A stretch of DNA of 23,504 nt from Polyangiaceae bacterium (GTDB taxonomy: Bacteria > Myxococcota > Polyangia > Polyangiales > Polyangiaceae): positions 1 through 23,504 of the forward strand of contig JAICTU010000079.1 in the NCBI GenBank assembly GCA_025936205.1. The letters run 5' to 3'. Position 1 is the first letter of the stretch. Each line of letters begins with the position of its first letter. The notes below the pieces were generated by a model that was given only the letters and a program-made list of their open reading frames with translations, made no database searches and was not told the origin of the DNA. This document shows, piece by piece, positions 17,381 through 23,504 of this stretch. A program made the position numbers and the translations under genes.

Positions 17381-18381
17381 AACTGACCTCGCCAGGAGAG
17401 GCTGCCGCCGTGGTCCGTGGGCAGGAAGGAGAGCCCCGTCGCGTCCTCGGCGCGGGGATCGGCGTCACTCGAGTAGAAGAACAGCAGCGTCGCCGTTCCG
17501 AGCAGGACAACGCCCGCGCCCACGCCGACCGTGGCGATTGTCGCCGCCTGGCTCGCGTCGTCGCCGGCCGTCTTGGCGGCAGGCGTGCAGCCCCCCACGC
17601 ACTGTGCGTTGCGATCGTCCCAGTCCGAGAAGGCCTTCACTCCGAAGTAGCTGCCGACGCCCAGCGCCGCCACACCCACGGCCCCGGTCACCCAGGCCCA
17701 GGTGCGTGCCGGATGCCGGGGCTCGGCATCGGCCATCACGGGCGCCTCGCTGGCAACCGCTGGCTTCGCCTCCGAGCCCTGCGCGCGGAGGGCCGGCAGC
17801 GCGAAGACTTCGCGCGTACCCGCGCCGCCGATCGTCAGCTTCTGCTCGAACGGCTCGAACCCGGGCGCTTCCGCCTGCAGCTGGTGCTCCCCTGGATCGA
17901 CGGGCAGGGCCGTGCCCCAGGCCGCAGCCGCGAGCGGCGTCCCATCCACCTGAACCGAGAGTTGCCCGGTGCTGGAGCTGGCCGGCACCTCCACGGTCAG
18001 GTACGAGAGCTTCGGCTCGAGCGCACGGATGTGTTGCTGCGCGTACTCCACGCGCTCGCTGCGCCCATCCCGCTGGGCCACCACCAGCGCATCCTTGAAC
18101 GCCGACCAAGCCGAAGCCGTGCGCCCCTGCTTTTCCAGGCAGTCCGCCAGATTGAGCAGGGTGCCGCCGGCGGGATCGAGCTCGTAGCTCGCCTTGAACT
18201 TCGGGCATGCTCGCTCGAAATCATCGGCAGAGACAGCACGCTGTGCCTCCTCGAACAACGCCTGCGCGGCCGCTGGGTTGCGGCCGGCACCACTCGCTGG
18301 CAGATCGCCCGCTGCGTACAGCGGCGCCGGCAGCAACGAAGCAAAAAGGAGCGGTGCGGCGGTGCGGCGAAAGACTTTCAT
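17377..18381 (-). CDS. TPR/PEGA-like envelope protein, first gene of kinase operon
   Basis: 334 residues from the ATG at 18381, preferred because it gives a clean signal peptide (MKVFRRTAAPLLF to LYAA); the frame itself continues to 18438. Residues about 35-110 form TPR-like helical pairs (FEEAQRAVSADDFERACPKF, LLNLADCLEKQG). A beta-rich PEGA-like segment follows (about 125-190), with VQVDGTPL and VDPGEHQLQAEAPGF. Two hydrophobic helices (about 229-250 and 277-302) suggest that the C-terminus spans the inner membrane. Proteins of this build often sit beside myxobacterial Ser/Thr kinases, and their function is not settled. It overlaps the SUMF1 gene by four bases. It probably takes part in sensing or scaffolding for the kinase. 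Confidence 0.8.
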   Translation of the reverse strand: MKVFRRTAAPLLFASLLPAPLYAAGDLPASGAGRNPAAAQALFEEAQRAVSADDFERACPKFKASYELDPAGGTLLNLADCLEKQGRTASAWSAFKDALVVAQRDGRSERVEYAQQHIRALEPKLSYLTVEVPASSSTGQLSVQVDGTPLAAAAWGTALPVDPGEHQLQAEAPGFEPFEQKLTIGGAGTREVFALPALRAQGSEAKPAVASEAPVMADAEPRHPARTWAWVTGAVGVAALGVGSYFGVKAFSDWDDRNAQCVGGCTPAAKTAGDDASQAATIATVGVGAGVVLLGTATLLFFYSSDADPRAEDATGLSFLPTDHGGSLSWRGQF

Positions 18382-18538
18382 GCGGCTCTCGTGAGGCCTT
18401 CCGGCGGGGAATCTGCGTTTTGCCCGAACGGTGGCCAAAAATCAAAGCCACGAACGCAGGTCCGGGGGCGACGCCAGCCCGAAACAGGACGCCCGCTCTC
18501 TCTCGATGGCCCCGCTGATCAACCGAGGACCTGCGCGC
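18382..18538. other. Intergenic region upstream of the kinase operon
   Basis: 157 bases that should hold the promoter for the three-gene operon. On the minus strand, TTGATT lies 17 bases before CAAAAC, a poor sigma70-like pair. I see no operator palindrome or terminator. Confidence 0.3.
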
Positions 18539-19087
18539 TCAGGGCAGCCGTGAGACCACTTTTCGGGCCAGGCGCTGTGCGCTCTCTTGCCAGGGAGCCG
18601 CTGGATCGCCCTTCTGGCGTGACACGTAAAAGAAGTTGTTGCCCTTGCGCACCAGCAATTTGCGACATTGCGTTGCCTCATCGCCGAGTCCAGCGATGGG
18701 CTGCGCTGGTGCGGGCACCTCTTTGGGTAGCGCAGGCGCGTTGCACACCGTCTTGATCTTCTCCTGGAAGTTCTTCGGCGCGTCCTCGGAGTCAGGGTGA
18801 AAGAACAACGTCACCAGGAAGCCCGGCGAGTCTGGCGCTTCCGCCGTGAGCCAGCCGCAAGAGGGCGCCGAATATTGGCCCGTCGAGGGCATGACCCGGG
18901 CCGTGACCGGCTGCTTCAGCTCCGCCGCGACCTCGTCCGCAGTGAGCAGTTTGCAGATCTCGTCTTCGGAATGGATGGCCTCACCGGGGGCCTCCTTGCT
19001 GGCCTCTGGCTTGCGCGCGCAAGCCAGGAGGCAGAACAGGCAGCTGGACAGCGCGGCAACTCTCAGGGTCGTGGGCAAGCTCGGCAT
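18539..19087 (-). CDS. Small DUF3558-like lipoprotein
   Basis: 182 residues from the ATG at 19087. The signal peptide ends in a lipobox (FCLLAC, Cys23). The mature part begins with an ICKLLTADEVAAELKQPV helix, followed by a conserved-looking CGW (PSCGWLT) and strands (FLVTLFFHP). This layout, a Cys-LLT-ADEVAAxL block then a Cys-[GS]-W block, resembles DUF3558 and related small lipoproteins whose function is unknown. An in-frame ATG at 19105 would add six residues. It lies downstream of the carbonic anhydrase gene on the same strand with a 40-base gap, so the two are likely co-transcribed. Confidence 0.75.
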   Translation of the reverse strand: MPSLPTTLRVAALSSCLFCLLACARKPEASKEAPGEAIHSEDEICKLLTADEVAAELKQPVTARVMPSTGQYSAPSCGWLTAEAPDSPGFLVTLFFHPDSEDAPKNFQEKIKTVCNAPALPKEVPAPAQPIAGLGDEATQCRKLLVRKGNNFFYVSRQKGDPAAPWQESAQRLARKVVSRLP

Positions 19088-19127
19088 CGCGGCCGAGCCT
19101 AGCACGCCCCTGCGTCGAAGCGCTCGT

Positions 19128-20228
19128 TCAGTCGCTGTGTTCCGTCTCGCTGGCAGAGACGGTCACGTTTGGCTTCTTGCCGCTCGGCAGAGCACGCTGC
19201 GCGCGATCGATGATCTTCTTCACGCGGTCCTCCACCGTCTCGTTGCTGCCGACGGGCTTACCATTCAGAGTGACGGAGCCGGTCGGGCTCGCATTCACAC
19301 CGGGGCTCGCGCTCAGGCTGGCAGCGCCGGACGCACCCGCGGCACCCGCGGCACCGACCATGCCCTGCACGGCCTTCAAGAAGGCGTCAATTCGCGTTGG
19401 GTCGGTGTTGGTGTTGACGTTGATCACCTGCAGCCGGCCGTAGCCTTTGCCCAGATCGTTGCGAAAGTCGTAGACGGCGCCGACCACGGTCAACTCGCCC
19501 GAGTGCACCAGCTCCGCGAAGTGCTCGGTCGCCAGCTGGACCTGCGTGTTCACGTTCGCGCTCACGGCGTCCGTCCAGGCGGCTTCGGGCTTCACCCCCT
19601 TGCGCGCCGGGGGCAGCTTCAACGCGGCCAGCTCCGATCGAATCGCGGGGCTCAGCTCGTCGGGTTTGCCCATGGCCGCCTTGACCGCGCCGCAGCCCGT
19701 GTGTCCCACCACCAGCAAGAGCGGTGTGTGCAGCTCCTCGACGCCGTATTCGACCGAGCCGAGGGCGTTGCTCACCTGGTTGCCGATGTTGCGCACGGTG
19801 AAGTCGTCGTTCTCGGGCGTCTGGTCCCAGGCGCTCGGCTGGACGCGCGAGTCGGCACACGTGACGACGGTGGCGCGCGGGCTCTGGCCCTCCACGAAAG
19901 GCGCGTAGTGCTGGCGGCCCAAGCCCACGGCGAGCTGATTGGCTCGCAGCGCTTCCGCGAGAAAGCCCCGGGCCTTGGCGAGGGGCTCGTTCGGCGAGCT
20001 CTCCCAGGCGAACGGCACCCCGTAGCGCGCCGGCTCGGCAGGCTCCACTGCCGCTTTGGCGGGCTCCGCTGCTGCTACTGCTGCGGCGGGGGACGGGGTC
20101 GCGGGCGCCTCTGCGGCGGCCGGCGGTTTCTCCTTCTTCTTGTTGCCTCCGGCGACGGCCTTCAGCTGGTTGCAGCCGAAGGCCGCCAGCGAAAGCGTCA
20201 GGAGGGCGATGCGAATCGGATGCGGCAC
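19128..20228 (-). CDS. Lipoprotein beta-class carbonic anhydrase
   Basis: 366 residues from a GTG start. A lipobox (LAAFGC, Cys19) and a long Ala/Pro/Lys-rich spacer (20-70) place it outside the cytoplasm. The beta-carbonic-anhydrase core covers about 80-285. It has the zinc motif CADSR (Cys125, Asp127, Arg129) and HTGCGA (His177, Cys180), so all three zinc ligands and the Asp/Arg dyad are present and activity is likely. The enzyme interconverts CO2 and bicarbonate. An Ala/Gly-rich linker and a C-terminal extension of about 50 residues, with a charged helix, follow and have no known function. Typical cytoplasmic beta-class enzymes are about 200-220 residues and lack both added ends. Confidence 0.92.
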   Translation of the reverse strand: MPHPIRIALLTLSLAAFGCNQLKAVAGGNKKKEKPPAAAEAPATPSPAAAVAAAEPAKAAVEPAEPARYGVPFAWESSPNEPLAKARGFLAEALRANQLAVGLGRQHYAPFVEGQSPRATVVTCADSRVQPSAWDQTPENDDFTVRNIGNQVSNALGSVEYGVEELHTPLLLVVGHTGCGAVKAAMGKPDELSPAIRSELAALKLPPARKGVKPEAAWTDAVSANVNTQVQLATEHFAELVHSGELTVVGAVYDFRNDLGKGYGRLQVINVNTNTDPTRIDAFLKAVQGMVGAAGAAGASGAASLSASPGVNASPTGSVTLNGKPVGSNETVEDRVKKIIDRAQRALPSGKKPNVTVSASETEHSD

Positions 20229-20338
20229 CGATTTTCCAGAACGGCTCGTACCGCCCGGGCTTCAATCGCCTGCAGCGTCGCCCCTACATCCAAGCCAGAG
20301 GCGCGCGCAGGTCTGCTAACGTGCGCCACCGGAACCCC

Positions 20339-21220
20339 ATGACCACATTCCAGCCCGGGATCCTCCTGCCGCTTCCTCCTCGCGCGCGCCATCTGGTGTT
20401 TCGGCTGCTGCCGGGGGCAGATCCTCGCTCGGTGCTGGTACGTCTTGCCGACACCCGCCTCGGCCAGGACGGCGTCGTGGGGATCGGGCCCAGCACGGTG
20501 GCCAGGCTGGGGGCGAGCATTCCGGGGCTGCACGAGCCCAGCCTGATCAGCGGCCCCGGCGGCAGCCTGCCGGCCACGCCTGCAGCGCTCTGGTGCTGGC
20601 TGCGCGGCGACGACCGCGGCCAGCTCTTGCACCGCGGCCGGCACCTGCAGGAGTTGCTCGCTCCGAGCTATCGTGCCGATTCGATCGTGGACACGTTCGT
20701 CCACGACGGCGGGCGCGACCTCACGGGCTACGAAGACGGCACCGAAAATCCGCAGGGCGAGGCCGCCGAAGCCGCGGCCTTCGCGAGCGAACAGGGCGAG
20801 GGGCTCGACGGCGGTAGCTTTGCAGCACTGCAGCTCTGGGTCCACGACCTGAAGCGCTTCGAGAGCTTCTCCCCGGACGAGCGCGACAACCTGATGGGTC
20901 GGCGCCGCAGCGATAACGAGGAACTCGCGAACGCGCCTGAGTCGGCGCACGTGAAGCGCTCGGCCCAGGAGAGCTTCGAGCCCGCTGCGTTCATGCTCCG
21001 GCGCTCCATGCCCTGGGTGGATAGCGATGACGCGGGCCTCTACTTCCTCGCGTTCGGGCGTACCTTCGCTGCTTTCGAGGCGGTGTTGCAGCGCATGGTG
21101 GGGCGCACGGACGGCATCGTGGACGGCCTGTTCCAATATAGCCGCCCTGTCTCCACGGCCTATTTCTGGTGCCCACCTACGCGGTCTGGCCAGCTCGATC
21201 TGAGCCGGCTCGGGATCTGA
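20339..21220 (+). CDS. DyP-type haem peroxidase (YfeX-like)
   Basis: 293 residues, standard for the family. It starts MTTFQPGILLPLP, like other cytoplasmic DyP enzymes; an in-frame GTG at 20321 is possible. The distal GXXDG motif is GYEDGTENP with Asp133. The proximal haem ligand is His204 in SAHVKRSA. Arg221 lies in MLRRSMP. These are the key residues for peroxide cleavage. There is no Tat or other signal peptide, so it should act in the cytoplasm, on dyes or porphyrin-like substrates in known homologues; the natural substrate is unknown. No encapsulin gene is next to it. It is divergent from the carbonic anhydrase gene, with 110 bases between them. Confidence 0.93.
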   Translation: MTTFQPGILLPLPPRARHLVFRLLPGADPRSVLVRLADTRLGQDGVVGIGPSTVARLGASIPGLHEPSLISGPGGSLPATPAALWCWLRGDDRGQLLHRGRHLQELLAPSYRADSIVDTFVHDGGRDLTGYEDGTENPQGEAAEAAAFASEQGEGLDGGSFAALQLWVHDLKRFESFSPDERDNLMGRRRSDNEELANAPESAHVKRSAQESFEPAAFMLRRSMPWVDSDDAGLYFLAFGRTFAAFEAVLQRMVGRTDGIVDGLFQYSRPVSTAYFWCPPTRSGQLDLSRLGI

Positions 21221-21227
21221 AGATCCC
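21212..21227 (+). terminator. Weak hairpin at the DyP stop codon
   Basis: GGGATC and GATCCC form a 6-bp stem with a TGAA loop that includes the stop codon (21218-21220). The following bases are CCCCTTGCC rather than a T-run, so it is at best a weak terminator. Confidence 0.25.
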
Positions 21228-21497
21228 CCCTTGCCAGTAGCGAGGGACGACACATCTTGTCTGCGCTGAGGTAACTCGGCGGTTTTCGAGGCGGATCGAA
21301 GGCGCTCCCCGAATGAGCCTTCGCTGACGAGCTCTCGGAACCTTCTGCGGGGGATACGCCCCGCCCAAGCCTGACGCCGTTCACTCATCCCATTTCAGGC
21401 GTCGACGGCGACTCTGGAGCTGCGGCTCGATTCTGCCCGCGGCGTCGGAAGCGCCGAGCCACGCCGTCAGTCTCAAAGATCTAGAAGGAGTATTGCC
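21221..21497. other. Intergenic region upstream of hsp20
   Basis: 277 bases between the DyP and Hsp20 genes. I see no CIRCE element (TTAGCACTC-N9-GAGTGCTAA), no clear sigma32 promoter and no convincing gene. Short frames here are shadows. The Shine-Dalgarno AAGGAG (21485-21490) at the right end is seven bases before the Hsp20 ATG. Confidence 0.5.
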
Positions 21498-21992
21498 ATG
21501 TTGACCCTGTATCGCCCCTTTAGCAGCTTGTTCCGTGATGACTTTGCCGATCGCGAATGGAATTCGCTGTTTTTTGGCGGCCCGCTCGCGAATCGCGCCC
21601 CCGCGACCTTCACGCCTGCCGTGGACGTGGTCGAGCAGGAAAATGCTTACGTCGTGCGCGCCGAAATTCCCGGCATCGCGCCCAACGAGATCGAAGTTCA
21701 GGTCGAGAACGATGTCTTGACCCTGCGCGGTGAGCGCAAGCACGAGCAGGAAGAGGATCGCGACGGATACCGCCGCGTCGAACGCAGCTACGGCAGCTTC
21801 TCTCGCTCGTTCGTCCTGCCCAAGGGCACCAACGTGGAGGCCATCGAAGCCCGCGCCGAACACGGCGTGCTCAGTGTGAGCATCCCGAAGGCCATCGCCG
21901 CGACCCCGCGCAAGGTGGAAGTTAAGACGGGTGGTCTCGTCGAAAAGGCGAAGAAGATCTTCGCCAAGACGGAGGAACCGGCGAGCGCGTGA
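21498..21992 (+). CDS. Small heat-shock protein Hsp20
   Basis: 164 residues. The alpha-crystallin domain covers about 39-135, beginning TPAVDVVEQENAYVVRAEIPG and containing VLTLRGERK and the conserved GVLSVSIPK end. A VEV near the C-terminus is an I-x-I-like oligomer contact. It is an ATP-independent holdase that keeps unfolding proteins soluble in the cytoplasm. AAGGAG seven bases upstream makes the start certain. A strong terminator follows, so it is probably transcribed alone. No other chaperone gene is nearby. Confidence 0.96.
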   Translation: MLTLYRPFSSLFRDDFADREWNSLFFGGPLANRAPATFTPAVDVVEQENAYVVRAEIPGIAPNEIEVQVENDVLTLRGERKHEQEEDRDGYRRVERSYGSFSRSFVLPKGTNVEAIEARAEHGVLSVSIPKAIAATPRKVEVKTGGLVEKAKKIFAKTEEPASA

Positions 21993-22020
21993 GCCTTGCC
22001 GCTCGCCGATAAATGAGGTC

Positions 22021-22041
22021 GGGTCAGTCCTCACCTGACCC
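22021..22041 (+). other. Additional hairpin after hsp20
   Basis: GGGTCAG and CTGACCC form a perfect 7-bp stem with a 7-base loop, immediately before the terminator hairpin. The two stems in tandem could protect the mRNA 3' end. Confidence 0.45.
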
Positions 22042-22043
22042 CG

Positions 22044-22080
22044 CGCGAGGGCCGAGCGATCGGCCCTCGCGTTGTTTTTG
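22044..22080 (+). terminator. Intrinsic terminator of hsp20
   Basis: A perfect 12-bp stem (CGCGAGGGCCGA with its complement) closes on a GCGA loop, a GNRA tetraloop, and is followed by TTGTTTTTG. It lies between two convergent genes and works for the plus strand only, since no matching A-run precedes the stem. Confidence 0.92.
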
Positions 22081-22083
22081 TGC

Positions 22084-23504
22084 TCATTCTTCTCGCAGAA
22101 TGACGAGCGGCGGCTGGTCGGACACGCGGCGCCCGACCAAGATCCCGACCAGCGTATTGAGCCCGAGCGCGCACAGCCCGAGCACGGCGAGCGAGCGGTA
22201 GGGCACATCTGCGGCTGCGTCGAACAGGCGCGGGACCGCGAGGCGCCCGATCGCTTCCGCCAGGAGCCAGCCCGTGAGCGTGCCCAACAACGCCAGCAGC
22301 GCGTATTCGACCCCCAGGATGCAGCGCAGGTCGGCACGCGAAGCGCCCAACACCTTGAACAGCATCGCCTCTCGCTGGCGCGCGAAGCGACCGGCCGCGA
22401 CGGCGCCCGCCAGGATGATGGCGCCAACGGCGAGCGCCACCGTGCCCAGCGCCGTCAGCACGCGCCCGACGCGCTCGACGATGCCCAGCACGGTCTGCGC
22501 CGCCTCTGCTGCATCGACCACGCTCAGGTTCGGGTGGCGCGCCACCAGCTCGGCCTGCACGGCCTGGCGCTGAGCCGCCGTTGCCACGCGCAGCGAGGCC
22601 ACGAACATCTTGGGCGCGGCCTCGATCTCACCCGGCGAGAGCAGGATCATCGAGTTAGGGCGCAGCGCTTGCCAGCGGATGTCGCGGAAGCTGGTGACGC
22701 GCGCCTCCAGCGGCAGACCGCCGATATCGAGACGCAGGGTATCGCCCAGCGTGATCCCGAGCGCCTCGGCCAGCCCCGTGTCGAGCGACGCTTCCTGCTG
22801 TGCCGGCTGCCCCGACCAGAACTCACCTCGCGTCAGCGTCTCCGAGGGCAAGAGCTCGGCGCGATAAGAAACGAAATATTCCCGCGTGCGCATGCGGTCT
22901 TCCCAGCTGCGCTGTACATCATCGCGCGCGACCCCGCTCTGGTCGACAGAGCGGCCGTTGACCGCGGAGATGCGCGCCGAGATCATGGGGCTGAAGCTCA
23001 GCAAATCGCTGCTGACGGCACGCAGCCGTGCCTCTACATCTGCTTGCTCATCGGGCTGGATGTCGATCACAAATAGATTGGGCAGCTCCGCCCGTTGCTC
23101 GATGGCGAGCAACTGCTCCAGCGAGCGCTGCACGATCAGCAGCGTTCCGAGCAGCACGAAGCCGAGCCCGATGGCCACGATCACCGAGCTGGTCTGGTTG
23201 CCGGGGCGCTCCAGATTGGCCACCCCTTGGCGCAGCGGGAAGCTGGGCAGGCGCGGCCCCACGACCTTCGCCAGCGCTCGCACCGCCCGGGCCAGCACGA
23301 ACAGCACCGCGAGCGCCGCGCCGATGCTGGCAGTGAACAGAAAGGCCACGCGCACGGAGCCTGTCTCGGCCGCGGACAGGCCGAACACGCAGCTGACCGT
23401 TGCCCCGACACCGAGCAGCAGGGCCCGCCGCGAGCGCGCCGGGGGCAGCGCCGTCGCCGTGCGCCCCAGCACCCTCAGCGGCGAGACCCCGGCGGTGCGC
23501 AGCA
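22084..23504 (-). CDS. YbbP/FtsX-type ABC transporter permease (5' end beyond window)
   Basis: The frame is open to the right window edge, so the N-terminus is missing; at least 473 residues are visible. The visible part opens with LRTAGVSPLRVLGR, then membrane helices. A large periplasmic region follows (about RSLEQLLAIEQRAELPNL to ATAAQRQAVQ), then three C-terminal helices with the FtsX segment GRFARQREAMLFKVLGASRADL and the ending LVGILVGRRVSDQP. The closest pattern I know is YbbP, a large permease with two FtsX-type units that pairs with the ATPase YbbA. The ATPase is not in this window and would be expected to the right. The substrate is unknown. Confidence 0.88.
   Translation of the reverse strand, partial: LRTAGVSPLRVLGRTATALPPARSRRALLLGVGATVSCVFGLSAAETGSVRVAFLFTASIGAALAVLFVLARAVRALAKVVGPRLPSFPLRQGVANLERPGNQTSSVIVAIGLGFVLLGTLLIVQRSLEQLLAIEQRAELPNLFVIDIQPDEQADVEARLRAVSSDLLSFSPMISARISAVNGRSVDQSGVARDDVQRSWEDRMRTREYFVSYRAELLPSETLTRGEFWSGQPAQQEASLDTGLAEALGITLGDTLRLDIGGLPLEARVTSFRDIRWQALRPNSMILLSPGEIEAAPKMFVASLRVATAAQRQAVQAELVARHPNLSVVDAAEAAQTVLGIVERVGRVLTALGTVALAVGAIILAGAVAAGRFARQREAMLFKVLGASRADLRCILGVEYALLALLGTLTGWLLAEAIGRLAVPRLFDAAADVPYRSLAVLGLCALGLNTLVGILVGRRVSDQPPLVILREE

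Noticed and set aside
15194..17386. Long plus-strand frame (730 codons) opposite the kinase and SUMF1 genes
   Set aside because: It is antisense to two genes with intact catalytic or family motifs, and its composition is Arg/His-rich without domains.
18846..20342. Plus-strand frame opposite the carbonic anhydrase
   Set aside because: It is a shadow of a gene with complete zinc-site motifs.
20198..21388. Minus-strand frame opposite the DyP peroxidase
   Set aside because: It is antisense to a gene with intact haem-site residues and has no domain of its own.
21221..21497. CIRCE or sigma32-type heat-shock control before hsp20
   Set aside because: No TTAGCACTC-N9-GAGTGCTAA palindrome and no convincing CTTGAA/CCCCAT pair were found.

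Overview
The window is GC-rich chromosomal DNA that looks like a myxobacterium (Myxococcota, probably the Polyangia/Sorangium side). The signs are a transmembrane Ser/Thr kinase with an Ala/Pro tail, many secreted lipoproteins with Gly/Ser/Ala-rich linkers after the lipobox cysteine, a secreted SUMF1-type lipoprotein, and TPR proteins with a PEGA-like segment. The lineage is inferred from gene style; there is no rRNA or marker gene. I support 19 protein genes, the first and last cut by the window edges. I see no tRNA, rRNA, CRISPR array or insertion sequence.

Layout. 1-3877: two lipoproteins, one unknown and truncated at the left edge and one with a VWA domain, then a STAS-like cytoplasmic protein, all on the minus strand. 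3985-8121: a carbohydrate-use island with a secreted SASA-type esterase lipoprotein, a LacI-family repressor, and a divergent lipoprotein with a jelly-roll, CBM-like C-terminal domain. LacI-type palindromes (5545-5558 and 5870-5883) lie upstream of the esterase. 8168-9037: uppP, overlapping tail-to-tail with a MacAB-like tripartite exporter (9006-12357, minus strand: permease, ATPase, membrane fusion protein, joined by 4-base ATGA or GTGA overlaps). 12358-12624: a divergent control region with a 14/19 match to the Fur box and, next to the start of a Kelch lipoprotein, a 10-bp hairpin that buries the Shine-Dalgarno sequence. 12625-14745: the Kelch lipoprotein.

14867-18381: a minus-strand operon of TPR/PEGA-like membrane protein, SUMF1-domain lipoprotein and transmembrane Ser/Thr kinase. 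The kinase has no recognisable sensor domain, so the two co-encoded envelope proteins are natural candidates for signal input. 18539-20228: a small cysteine-containing lipoprotein and a lipoprotein beta-carbonic anhydrase. 20339-21220: a divergent DyP-type peroxidase. 21498-21992: an Hsp20 chaperone followed by a clear intrinsic terminator. 22084-23504: a YbbP/FtsX-type permease cut by the right edge.

Eight of the 19 genes carry a lipobox, so the region is mainly about the cell envelope. The most interesting candidates are the kinase/SUMF1/TPR operon, whose SUMF1 domain keeps one of the two copper-site cysteines of formylglycine-generating enzyme, and the Fur-box/hairpin control region between the MacAB-like exporter and the Kelch lipoprotein.
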